The translations under genes and the position numbers were made by a program. Below the pieces are notes generated by a model that searched no databases, had not been told where the DNA came from, and saw only the letters and a list, made by a program, of their open reading frames with translations. Shown here piece after piece: positions 47,173-58,767 of a stretch of 64,000 bases of DNA. The stretch is taken from NCBI GenBank assembly GCA_947561395.2, contig OX387186.1:42675220-42739219 (forward strand). The letters are read 5' to 3'. The number at the start of each line of letters is the position of its first letter. The stretch's first letter is position 1. Source of the DNA: Buxus sempervirens. Taxonomy: Eukaryota > Streptophyta > Magnoliopsida > Buxales > Buxaceae.

Positions 47173-47717
47173 TCTATTCCTTCTCTATTGGTGTCGCCTC
47201 TTCTTGGTGTTGGGTTCAGTTCAGCTTTGATTACACAGCTTGTAACACCCCAGACCCATAACCAGCAAAATATTGTCCGCTCTAGGCCCAAAGGGCCCTC
47301 ACGGATTTGTTCTTAAAGGACATCACGAGAAAACTTCCCAGGGGGTCACCCATCCTAGCAGTGCTCCCACCCGAGCACGCTTAACTTTAGGGTTCCCAGG
47401 GGATTTAGTCCCATGTTGCTCCTTAAAAGGCCTCTTGCTTAGTACAGGGTCTCAAGACTACTTATAGCATCCCCGAGCGTTGTGGGATCCCAACCATATG
47501 CACATCCTCGCCTGGTAGCTCGCCAGTGAGACTACCCATTCACCCGCCCACTCAGGCAGGATGCCACATACTATGTAACATCCTGTCAGGTAGCTGTGAA
47601 GGTGTAGAGCTCACATGAGAGCTATCAGGCATGGATGTGCATATGGTTGGGATCCCACAACGCTCGGGGATGCTATAAGTAGTCTTAAGACCCTCAAATT
47701 AGCAAGAGGCCTTTTAA

Positions 47718-47801
47718 GGAACAACACGGGACTAAATCCCCTGGGGACCCCAAAGTTAAGGAACAACACGGGACTAAATCCCCTGGGGACCCCAAAGTTA
47801 A
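47718..47801. repeat. 42-bp tandem duplication in the Cassandra LTR
   Basis: 47718-47759 is repeated exactly at 47760-47801, just before the 5S GTTAAGCGTGCT word. It is absent from the other direct LTR. It and a 9-base indel account fully for the 51-base length difference between the LTRs. Confidence 0.85.
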
Positions 47802-47943
47802 GCGTGCTCGGATGAGAGCACTCTTAGGATGGGTGACCCCCTGGGAAGTTTTCTAGTGATGTCCCTTAAGGACAAATCCGTGAGGGCCCTTTAGGCCCAG
47901 AGTGGACAATATCTTGCTGGTTATGGGTCTGGGGTGTTACAAA

Positions 47944-47955
47944 TGGTATCAGAGC
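47944..47955 (+). promoter_or_regulatory. Primer-binding site of Cassandra
   Basis: TGGTATCAGAGC, complementary to the 3' end of initiator methionine tRNA, two bases after the LTR end. A polypurine tract GGAGGGGAG (48012-48020) lies just before the second LTR. Confidence 0.85.
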
Positions 47956-48116
47956 CTGCCCCGACCGGAAACTGTGTGGGTCCCGCCAAACGCGGAGACG
48001 CGTTGTCCCATGGAGGGGAGTATGTAACATCCTGTCAGGTAGCTGTGAAGGTGTAGTGCTCACATAAGAGCTATCAGGCATGGATGTGCATATGGTTGGG
48101 ATCCCACAACGCTCGG

Positions 48117-48273
48117 GGATGCTATAAGTAGTCTTAAGACCCCCAAATTAGCAAAAGGCCTTTTAAGGAACAACACGGGACTAAATCCCCTGGGGACCCC
48201 AAAGTTAAGCGTGCTCGGGTGAGAGCACTCTTAGGATGGGTGACCCCCTGGGAAGTTTTCTCGTGATGTCCCT
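48117..48273 (+). other. 5S rRNA-like segment with RNA polymerase III promoter words
   Basis: In the 48023 LTR, the words AAGTTAAGCGTGCTCGGG (box A) and AGGATGGGTGACC followed by CCTGGGAAG (box C) match plant 5S rRNA, as does the order and spacing. The first half is diverged. The same segment is in the 47574 LTR and, on the minus strand, near 47339-47391. In Cassandra these act as Pol III promoters; activity here is untested. It is not a true 5S gene. Confidence 0.85.
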
Positions 48274-50735
48274 TAAGAACAAATCCGTAAGGGCCCAGAG
48301 CGGACAATATCTTGCTGGTTATGGGTCTAGGGTGTTACACAGCTCATCTCTTTCCTTCAAGGTGGTTGCTGATTTCTGCACCTAGAGCAAGTAAGTCATC
48401 AATTTATTTTGATTTAAAGTAAGTATTTTGGTTGCTGATTGTCTAAATACTGTACCCATTTGGTTTTAGTTGATTTATTAGAAGCTTTGTTCGAGTTTTG
48501 AATCATATACGGATGCTCTGTTTGTGGTTTACCATGACAGTTGCAAATGGTTTTGGGTGGTATTAAGATGTCTTTAAGTTTATGCTTTTGTATTATAAAT
48601 CTCAAATTAATTGCTCCAAAATTAGTTTGCCAGATATAGAATACGTTGGAACTTATTTCAGGTTAATAGGCTTCCTGGATTGATGTAGAAAAATCCTTAA
48701 AGTCGGCCCTTTAATCACAGAAAATGAATAACAGTGCAGTTGCAGATGGTTTTTGGGAGGTATTTAGATATCTTCAAATCTATGCATAAGTATTATAAAT
48801 CTCAGATTAATAGCTCCAAAATTATTTTGCCAGGTATATAACACTTAGGAACTGATTTTAGGTTCAGAGGCTTCCAGGGTTGACTTACAAAAATCATCAA
48901 AGTAGGACATTTGATCACAGAAAGAAGAAAAAAAATGAAGCAACAGTGCCTGTCGTCGAATTTGAAAAGTGTTTAAGTTTTAGTACAACATTTATATAGT
49001 AATCTAAAAACAGTTATAAATGAGAAAGTTATTGATAAATTAGTGTGCAGAACTTAGAGAATTTAGTTTTAGTTCAGATTTTAGTCAAATTCAATAAATA
49101 AGTTCAAACCCCACTACATAATTACATTTTAGTCACATTTTGAGAGAAAATCAGAATTTAAAGAAAAAGTGTTTAAAAGTGATTTTTAGGATTTATAAAT
49201 TTATTTAAAAATAAGATAATGTCAATTTAATAAAAGTAAAGAGAAAAAAATTGTAATTTAAATGAAATTTAACAGATTGCATGAAAAAGAAGTTTGGTCA
49301 GTTTAATTAAAAGTAGGGGATTTGTACGTGAATGGTTGCGTGACTGTTTGATTTATTTATTTGCATCAAAGGGTCCTAAATTGGATTTCATCGATTATAT
49401 ATGTATAGTAAGTTTCAAACAATGATATTTATCCTTGTTATTAAATATTTCATGTGAATTCCACTAGCATGATTCCTAAATTGCATTTATATTATAATAT
49501 TATTATTTTGAGAAAAATATGCATATTCGAATAAGATGACACACACATGAGTATTCATAGTTTTGATTTGTGTATATTGCACCCTAATTAAATTTGTTTT
49601 ACCCTGCGATAAGTTTAACTTATCAATAGTGGGTTAGCACTTTACCGGTATTAAGGTAGAAAAATGAATTTTACTATTTGATCTCAATGAGATCCTTATT
49701 ATGTTTTGAATATGGAATTATTGTGTGGATGTTAAAAAGAAAATTAAAACTTGAGTGTGTGAGGGCTCATCCGTATGGGAGTAGAGGGAGTCGTACTGAT
49801 TGGAGCAACAAAGCTGGTTGAGTTGAGGATTCCTCCCGGCATGTTTTTATTTATTTTGTGATGTGAGCCAGTTGAGACGTTTGATTCCTCCTGGTAATGT
49901 GAGCGATGTGATTGGTATTTCCCAGTAGAAGGGGATTTACCCGAAATGTGTTGTGTGTGGTGATCTTGTGATCCAAGGACTGTGCATCCCAGTCTGAATA
50001 CTATAGTTGTAGTCCTGGCCGATGTCTATAGTTTCGGCTGGACATTACATTGATTAGTCTTATGATATAATATGAATGGTTTATCGTATTAATCGAATTG
50101 GATTAGTTCTAAGTTATAAATTGATTTATATATTCCAATTGATGATTATTGTAATTCTTTTGAACCTTGTTGTAAATTCATATTATTTAGTGGGATACGG
50201 GGTTGTCTCACTTGCACTTGATTACTTGTGATGTATTATGATTTGAGATATATCTGCATGTGTATTTAATTTATCATATGATGGCTTACTAGGATCTCCG
50301 ATCTCATTTAGTTTATTATATATAGACTGTGCAGATTCCAGAGTGTTAGTAGTTGGTTTCGGGTAGATCCAGATTTAGAGATATAGCAGTTATCATTTTT
50401 ATTCATTGTACTTCATTATATTTCATTTTAGTGATTTTACATTCTGAGATTATGATTCGAGATTGATATTATATTAAGTCTTCCGCTTTATCATTATTTG
50501 ATTTATTGCACTCTGATATATTTGATGAGCATCGATTATCTGTTGGTATCAGATGATTGGTAGTTTTCATAGATGAGTGAATTCGGATTTATCGTCTTAA
50601 ATTTTAATTAAGACCCTCATTTACTTGTTGCCCGACATACCAATTCTAGTAATTCTGTGGTTTAATCCATAAGATATTGGAATTGAACTGGTGTAGTTCA
50701 CAGACTAAACATTATCAATGTAAGGTTAACTTAAA

Positions 50736-51086
50736 TTACCTCCCACAAGGTTCTCGTTGTTGTGATGATCCTTCACCTTCATAAACATAAATGTTGGTGG
50801 CACCCTCGTTGAAGTTCAGTAGGTAGGATAATGCATCTTGATCAGTGAGTGAGAGTAGAGTGCTCTTGTCAAACTTGACTGAGTACTTCACAGTTACTCC
50901 CATAGGGGATATATTGAATAACCCACAAACAGCTTCAAGGAACTCAGTATACTGCATGTTGTTATTTACAATTATACCCTTAATAGATCCCCTAACATAC
51001 CCCACCGACCTATCTTCCTTGATAATTACTTCTCCTCCAAAGTGACAAAAACAAAATAAACCCTTATCTGAATGTGGTGCCGACAT
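50736..51086 (-). pseudogene. MuDR/MUSTANG-type N-terminal PB1 exon, copy C
   Basis: About 116 residues from MSAPHSDKG, nearly identical to copy B (differences such as Arg for Gly in YVRGSIKG). A donor-like GGGAG/GTAATT marks the exon end. No transposase core follows before the solo LTR. The upstream in-frame sequence has a stop, so this ATG is the only start. Confidence 0.7.
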
Positions 51087-52710
51087 TGTGCACTTATGAA
51101 ATTCTGTCTACCACATACCATAAAATTTTTAATATAAAAATGTTCTAAAGAAAATCTAATTTGAAATAATATTACATGCTAAAATAAAGCACGTTTGAAA
51201 CCAAGTATATTAAATTTAAACACATTGTTTCACAAAGCAGAATGTTATTATCTAAAGATTAAGATGGCTAGGGAAGTGATTATCAACTTATTAGAAATTA
51301 AAAAAAAAATTCTATAACCATAGAAATAGAAAGCCCTTCTGAATGCATCCATCTCTTTATACTTTTGGTTTATGCAACTTGCTTCCACCAACTTGATTTT
51401 GTGACAAATTCAAATTTTGTAATGAGAATTCCTTATGTCCGAATTTAGACAAATATTTCAATATCCTGTATGAAAATAGCAAGAAAAAAGGGAAGAAAAC
51501 TACACTTGAATTAGATTTTTTCTCAATTGTGAAGGATTATAAATGGTGTTGTTTTTCCCCTTCTTTATGTTACTTTTTATATGGTTGTTAAACATTGTAT
51601 CTACACAATAACTAAGAAAAAAAATTCAGGATAGATGCATGGTGTGTGTGCATATATGTTTTCTTATACAAAAATGTTGAATATTTCTAGTGAATGTGGT
51701 TATGATTTTTTTTTTCTGACGGCATATAACAGTGAATAGGAAAGCATACAGAGCTAGGAAAAGCTCAGGATATATGTGTGATACAACTTTTCACTTCAGC
51801 AACTATTGCGATGGGTAATGCTAAAATAGTCAATTCTAATATGGAGTCGAGCCACGAAAATAAAAAATGAGCTACTGTAAATTCTATAAATTTCGAATCT
51901 GAACATGAGGATTTCAACAAGATGGATTCATGTAAATAGACTGAAAGTTTACAAGGGAAGTAGTAATCTATATGCATATGGAAATCAAGCGATGCAAAGG
52001 ATGAACACATATAACAAGAAAATCCATTGCAACTAAAATAGATAAGTTAACAAATAAATTTACGAAGAGATGGATATGCTCACATTGGAGGAGATGGGGA
52101 TGGCAACATTGGGGATTAGGGCATTTTGTTCAAAGAATAAATTTATTAAATTCAAATCTGCACACTCTTAATGGCGACAAAATCGACAACAACCAACAAT
52201 GGCTAACAGAAATGAGAATCCCGACAGCGCAAGTGGATGGCGGCGAGATCCCCAACAATGATGTCTAATGGACGGCGAGATCAACGACACGACAGTGAAC
52301 AAAGAAAAATAATAGGAACAGATGCGCATAGAGCAGTTCACGGCAACCCCAAACAAGTGTGTTCGTGGCTAACTTCCCTATTTCCCACTCGTTTGGATTT
52401 GCAAAGAGGATCTCCTTCACATTCACAAAGAGCAACTCCTCTCTTTCCCTTGAATGAAATGGCGTTCGACTCAAGAAAACCACTGTCGTTCCCAATGGTG
52501 TTTTCGAATGTAGGGATTTTGGGGAAGAAGATCACCTCACGTGTTTCCCTCTCTTTCCCTCTCTTTTGAGTAAGGGCAAAAATGCCAATTGGGAATGTGC
52601 TACAGTAACTTCACCCTGCAGAGCAATTAAATTTGAAAAGTGGACTGTTTCTACAATTTCTGAACTTAATAGCATGTTTTATAAATATTCTAGAAAATTG
52701 ACCCTTTTCC

Positions 52711-53652
52711 ATAATTTTCCCAAGAATAAATCCATAAGTACATAAGTACATAACAACTTTCTAAAGAAGAAACCTATGACTCATCCAAACATAGCTCTTT
52801 GCATGATCTTTCTCTCTTTTTTTAAGAGAAATGAGAGTTCTTCTTTCTCTCTTGTTTGAAGTACCTGAGAATTTATTTTTCCTTACATGCTATTAAGAAA
52901 ATTACAACACTAGTGGTTTGTCTATACTAGTTTTATAGAATCTTGAAAAAAGGGTATCAATCATGTTGAAGTGGAATCTATGGGGATGGTTTAATACATC
53001 CTTAGGAATGGTAAATTTAATTAATTAAATAAATAGTAACCTTACTTCTATATGGAAAAGACAAATATTTATATGAAATGGGTGATTTTAGGGAAAATGC
53101 CTCCTCCATTATAATCTTTGGTTACTTTTCCTTCTTTAAGTACTCAAAATAATATGTGTATTGTATTATCTTTTTATATTTGTATGTATTGAATAATTTT
53201 TTATCATGTTACATCCTAATTGGTATTTTAATTCGTACATTCTAATTTTACTTTACCATAAAATGTTTTCAAATGCAATTCTGTTTGCATTTAAATTGGT
53301 TTGGCCCAAACCCAACCCAAAACCAAGAAATAATTTTAGGGTTGGTTTTGGGCTCAAAGAGTTAGGGTTTAGAGCAGGCCAAGGTAAGATTAGGCCAACT
53401 TTCACATTGGGTTGAGCTCGAACTCATTGAAACCCGAACCAAGCTGCCCTACTTACAAACTCTACATAACATAGCCAAAAAAATATAGCAAACTTAATTT
53501 TGAAAAAATTGAAATCAATGAAAAGGCAAATATGGTGGACTCAATAATTATTAATTATTAAAAATGAATTTATCTTAAAAAATTCAACAAAGCCTGCTTA
53601 ACGAAAATCCCATTTTTTTAGTTTGTCTGATGGCAACAAGGCAAGTTTTGGT
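52711..53652. other. Spacer in unit C after the MULE
   Basis: No gene seen; matches 33334-33619 plus 34788-35434 of unit B, with an empty LTR site near 53005. Confidence 0.5.
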
Positions 53653-54256
53653 TAGGGGTGGCAATGGCAAGGCTCAGGCTGGGCCAAGGTAATGGCATAA
53701 CACAACCTATGTAGGCCCAAGCTTGGCTCATCCCTACATCGGGCCTAGGAGTGATTCTCCAAGCTCGACCCTATAAATTTGTACTACGCCCAAGCTCGAC
53801 CCTTCTCTATTTCTTTTTAATAACAAATATATATATTGCTTAACAATAATTGTTTATTTTCTAATTTTAATAAACTTAATAAATCTTGTGAATATATATA
53901 TACACACACACAAAATAATTTAATAAATAATAATCCATACAAACTACACTTATTATTACATTAAACTTATTATACAATCATAAAAAAATATTAAAACACT
54001 ATCACAACAACCTTTTATGTGAAATTTATATCTAGAAACCTATATAAATAGTGTACAAATATTCCTAAACAAGTAATTAAATCTTTAGAATGTTGGGCAA
54101 GGTTCGAATGGGCAATAAATGTCTCAACCCAAGCCCGTGCTTACAATTCATATGAGCCTTGAATATGAGGCCCGACTTGGCCCTACAAGCTCAAAACCTT
54201 GCCCAAGTCCCGTTAATATTGGGCTAGGCAGGTCACCTGGCCCATTGCCACCCTTA
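53653..54256. mobile_element. hAT MITE, unit C copy
   Basis: A 604-bp twin of 35435-36038, same termini, 8-bp duplication GTTTTGGT at 53645-53652 and 54257-54264. Confidence 0.85.
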
Positions 54257-55899
54257 GTTTTGGTGAACATGAACCAGCCCCCATAGGATTCTAGCCAATA
54301 CGAAACCTAACCCGGCCTTGTCAGGTAATTAATGGGGCAAGGTTTAGTATAGAATGCAAAACAAGTGTTTATTAACCAGAATATATGTGTGTGTATATAT
54401 ATACATATAGATATTTATGTATGTATGTATGTATTAATAAAATACATATTTTTGTATATGACATATATGGAAATGATATTAGAATAAGTAAAAATAGATA
54501 TTCTAATATATGAAGATTATGTTCAAGGCGGGTTGGGCAATACCTGAAACCGCACCATCCTTAATTCTTGAAACAAATTTTGATTTACTTATATTCATGT
54601 AAATGGTTATTTTAGTTCATCCTAGTTTTTTTTCCATATTTTTCTTACAGGATCGTTATGTATGTATGTTTCTTTATTTTTAAAAATGTTTTAAAAATAT
54701 CTTTATTATTTATATTCTTTATTTTGACAGTTAACAAAATGTTCAAAATACACAATTAATTGTATGCCTTAAAATTTTATTTACATGGTTGCATAAACTA
54801 ATGAATTTTTTATGCGTATTAGTTAATTCAACAAAATGTGCATAAATTAAAAATGAATTAACCTTGAACATAAAATTATTATACAAAAATGAGGAGACTC
54901 AATCCATATATATAGATAGAGATAGAGAGAGACTACTATTAAATGCGTGAACTATTTTCCATTTCCTTCTATCAAAAATATTCTTCCCTATAGTCATTAA
55001 CTTCACTTATTTATCTATTTAAAAAAATTTTCTAGTAGAAACATAAAAAGTAAATTACTAACCACACAGCGTTACATGTTTATTGTTATCTTATAAACTA
55101 CTTATTTACTTAAAAGAATTCTAATAAAAAATACTAGGGGAGGCACATGCACTATTGCACGTTGATATATGTGATTATCTTGACCCTAGAGCTGTAAATT
55201 TAACCCGGACTACCCAAAGCCTGCCCAACCCAACCTGAATAAAAGCTCGAATTGAGCAATGAGTTTGGGTTTAGGTTGGGCTTCACTTTTGGCCTGAAGT
55301 CAAGTTTGTATTGGGTTCAAGTTCAAGCTATATAACCCGAATTTAATGTTGACTTTATGTACACACTCTCATGTAGAGATTAGATATGTATATATATATT
55401 TACCATTGTTTTCTTTTGTTTAACATTGTCTTTATAGTTATTCAATCAACTATTAAACATAAATTTATTAACATGTGCTTACAAATTTATGAATTTATTC
55501 TCAAATACATTATTTTATACCCGGATACATACACATATATGTTACAATGAATGTGATATTTGGGTGGACATCCTCTATAAGAAATATTATGCAAAACCAC
55601 AAATATAGTGGGACAGTATTATATTTAAAAAATAATTTTTTAAAGAAACAAATTGATTAAGTTTTCTTTTCTTTTTTAACCAAATTTAAGGGACTAATCA
55701 AGAGGCATTTATAACATTTGCATTTATAACAAACGAACATAAAAGTATGCTAACAGAAGATTTAATTAACGACAGTAAAAATTGAAAAAAATTCAAAAAT
55801 TTACATTTTGTTTGTGCCAACCCGAACCTAGCCCAAACTCACATAATAATATTTGGGTTGGGTTCGGGTTTAATGAGTTTGGGTTAGGACGGGCCAATA
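54257..55899. other. AT-rich spacer ending unit C
   Basis: No gene seen; matches 36039-37734. Contains the contracted GA run and GGGTTGGG words. Ends at the insertion of the next LTR. Confidence 0.5.
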
Positions 55900-56639
55900 T
55901 GTAGCACCCCGGATCCGGGTCTGCCCTATCACAGCACCAACCCGTACCCTAGACCTACTTATGGGCCCAATAAAACCTGATTGACACAATCAATCATGGG
56001 CAATTACATCATAATCATCAGAGTGCATGACTAAATAAGCGTGGAATAAACATTTCCATCTAAACAAAAGATCATATGTACTATAATCTCCAAACATGAT
56101 ATACATATGTGAGCAAAATACAACTAAGGCAACTAACCATTCATAATGATCTCTCCAAAATATATATAGACATGTACAAAAGATATCTCCCAAGAGTATG
56201 AGTCCAAAAATAATATTACATCCCATATACAATCCCCAAGGCAAAATACAACATCATAAAAGAATCCTATTGTGGGTAGTAGTAGCCCTCAAGCCTGTAC
56301 TCAAGCTCACCCTCAATAACTGCCCCGGTACGCGGCTCACCAAGCGGATCTGAAAACAAATCCGGTAAAACAAAACACGCGTGAGACTTAAAGTCCCAGT
56401 AAGCAACATGCATGCAGAGAAACAGTTTGTGCAATTTTGTAACATCATGATAATATTCACAAGTATAAGATACCAAATGTAAACCAAAACATCTCAAACA
56501 GATATAAAGTGTAATTCCAAATCAAATATCTCAGTCGGGTAATTCGTGAAATCAAATCAACCAGTCCAAGTCAAATGTCTCAATCGAGTAATTGATAAAA
56601 TCAAATCAACAATTCTAAGCCAAATGTCCAAATCCGATT

Positions 56640-56880
56640 AATGATCACTGTCCAAGATTAAGGCCAAGCGGAGTATTTCAACATTGCCGACGAATCAAGG
56701 CCCAATGGAGTACTTCTACACTGCTGACGAAATCAAGGCCAAGTGAAGTACTTTTACACCGCCGACACATCAAAGCCAAGTGGAATACTTCTTCGCTGCC
56801 CGATGAATCAAGGCTAAGTGGAGTACTTCTACGCTGCCCGATGAATCAAGGCTAAGCGGAGTACTTCTACACTGCCCCGG
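56640..56880. repeat. Tandem repeat of about 45 bp, five copies, in the LTR
   Basis: Units like aatcaaggccaagtggagta, then cttctacactgc and then cgatg, degenerate but in phase. No coding function assumed. Confidence 0.7.
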
Positions 56881-58059
56881 TTCATGAAATCCAAAATCAA
56901 TCAAAACGAATACCATAAAATCCTCAAAATACATTTTGGATGAGTGGGATAGTCTTAGGATTCCTAATAAGGTCACCCTACCAAAAATCAATGGATTCCG
57001 AGACGAAAAGTTTTGGTCCTAAAAAAAAATTCTAAGTCTGGATAAAAACGTTGACTTTTCAGTGTAGAATTTTTCTAGGCAGATCTATAAGGAATTTCGG
57101 GCTCAAATTCTGGTTGTGGTCTATTGGAGAATAAAGGAATCTTCTAGAATTTTCTGGGCTTCTGAATCACTCGTTTGGGTATCAAACTCAAAAAGTGGCC
57201 TTTTATGAAAATCGGGAAAACTGGAAATTTAGGCACAACTGGAAAGTTGACTTTTTATTGGTTGGGAATTGGGCCTTGGAAGTATTTTTATTGGTTCCAA
57301 ATGGGGGGTAAAACCTTATTTACATGTAAAGACTTAAGTAAATTGAGCAATAAATACACAAGACATTTACTTAAATGTCTTTCATGGAAATAAGGGTGCT
57401 CTGCCGAAGGCTTGGGTTGTTTGGAAAAGGGTTGAGGAGAAAAGGGTGAAGAATTCTCAAAAATATAGGGTTCAACGCGCAGATGTTGAGGTTTGGACGT
57501 TCGGGCGTTGAAGTAATGCACAAAGCAACGTTCGGGCATTGAGATTAAAGGTTCGGGCATTGAGGTTAAAACAAAGGCAGCGTTGAAACACTTTCCAGAA
57601 CAAAGATTTATCCCAAATCCATATGAACACAAATCTCAAACCCTAATCTCAAATATAACCAATACAGTCGGAAATCCATGGCAAATCAATAGAAAACTCA
57701 ACAAGATTATCATACAACCAAAACCCTACGAATTTTAGAAATCAAAACCATCATGCAAAATCATTTCATCAAATAAACCAAACCCTAGAGAGAGAATACG
57801 AAAGTTGGTAATTCATTTTGTTTGGAAGGGTTTGCTACTTACTTGTTTGCTAGAGACTTTCCTAGCTCTCCTTTTCTTCTTCTTCCTCCTCTTGCTCAAG
57901 CTTTCAAGTGAGCTCACAATCTTCCTCTCTTGTTTTATACGTCCAAGACAAGAGAAATGGGTTTTCAAAACACTTAATTAGAAATTAGGGCATCCTTTTA
58001 TATGCCCAAGTTTTTGGTCCTTCAAATCTGCCCCTAAACAAGGCTTTTATTCAACTAAA

Positions 58060-58767
58060 CCCTAGGGTGTACCTAAGGCATACCAGGGGTACCTTAGTGT
58101 TATTCGAGTGGGGTACCTTGGTATTAAGTGGGGTACCTTAGTGTTAAGTGGGGTGTTTGCCTTAGCCACTTCAAAAGGCATGCTTTAGGAATGCTTGGGA
58201 GGTGTACCTCAGTTAACACAGAAGGGTACCTCAGTTATATGAGGGGTACTTTAGTTATTTGAGGAGGTACCTTGATGTTTCAAGGGATTTACCTTATTTA
58301 TTCTAAAGGGTAAACTTTGAATAAGCTTAGGGGGTATACCTCAGTTATATTGAGGAGGGTACTTAAGTATAGAAGGGGTGTACCTTAGTTACATGAGGGG
58401 GGGTATCTTAGCTATATAAAGGGTTATACCTTAGGCAAAACAATGGGGGTTACCTTACTTATATAGGAGTTACTTTAGTTAGACAAAGGGGGTACTTTGG
58501 CTATATAGGGGGTGTACCTTGGGTATAGAAGTGGGGTACCTGGGGTGTACTTGAGAGGTTATTTGGGTATTCTTGGGAGATACTTAAGGTACCTTAGGCA
58601 TTCTTAAGAGTTACTTTGAGTATTCTTAGGGGATAATTTGGGTACACTTGGGAGGTACCTTGCGTACTCTTAAGAGTTACTTTAAGTATTCTTGGGAGTA
58701 TTTTGGGGTATACATGGGTATACACTAGTGTTATCCGGGTGGGTACCTGGGGTAAACTTTGGGGTAC
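58060..58767. repeat. Degenerate array of GGGTACCTTAG words
   Basis: About 700 bases of short irregular repeats (GGGGTACCTTAGT, GGGGTATACCTT and similar) that continue on the far side of the nested LTR (61180-61220), showing they belong to the outer LTR. Confidence 0.75.

Larger units (their letters stand above)
47241..48339. mobile_element. Cassandra TRIM composite with three 5S-bearing LTRs
   Basis: Terminal-repeat retrotransposon in miniature. Intact part: LTR 47574-47941 (TGTAACATCCTG to TGTTACA), an internal region of only 81 bases with primer-binding site and polypurine tract, and LTR 48023-48339. Left of it a further LTR lies inverted (47241-47568), so two LTRs meet head to head with tacta (47569-47573) between. 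The whole is bounded by a 5-bp CAGCT duplication (47236-47240 and 48340-48344), and the unit B sequence near 28980 is the empty site. Each LTR contains 5S rRNA-like sequence, the hallmark of Cassandra. There is no coding capacity, so it depends on proteins of other elements. Confidence 0.85.
42523..50702 (+). mobile_element. Solo LTR inside MULE copy C, interrupted twice
   Basis: Begins TGTAACATCCC and ends AGTTCACA, with the GACTA duplication (42518-42522 and 50703-50707). After subtraction of the two nested insertions and their duplications, its length is about 2978 bp, close to 2958 in copy B, which confirms the nesting. Confidence 0.85.
42199..52710. mobile_element. Mutator-like element (MULE), copy C
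   Basis: Same termini and PB1 exon as copy B, enlarged by later insertions: the shared solo LTR (42523-50702), and inside it the 43080-47172 LTR and the Cassandra composite. Without them it would be close to the size of copy B. Confidence 0.7.

Noticed and set aside
48117-48273. A genuine 5S rRNA gene
   Set aside because: Only the second half matches well, and it lies in LTRs with a primer-binding site and target duplication, so it is Cassandra, not rDNA.
47241-48339. A Mutator-like or foldback DNA transposon, suggested by long inverted ends
   Set aside because: The ends are LTRs (TG...CA), a methionine-tRNA primer site and polypurine tract are present, and the duplication is 5 bp.
57489-57560. 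A CRISPR-like array from repeated GTTCGGGC words
   Set aside because: Irregular spacing and a eukaryotic LTR context; no CRISPR arrays are expected or seen in this window.
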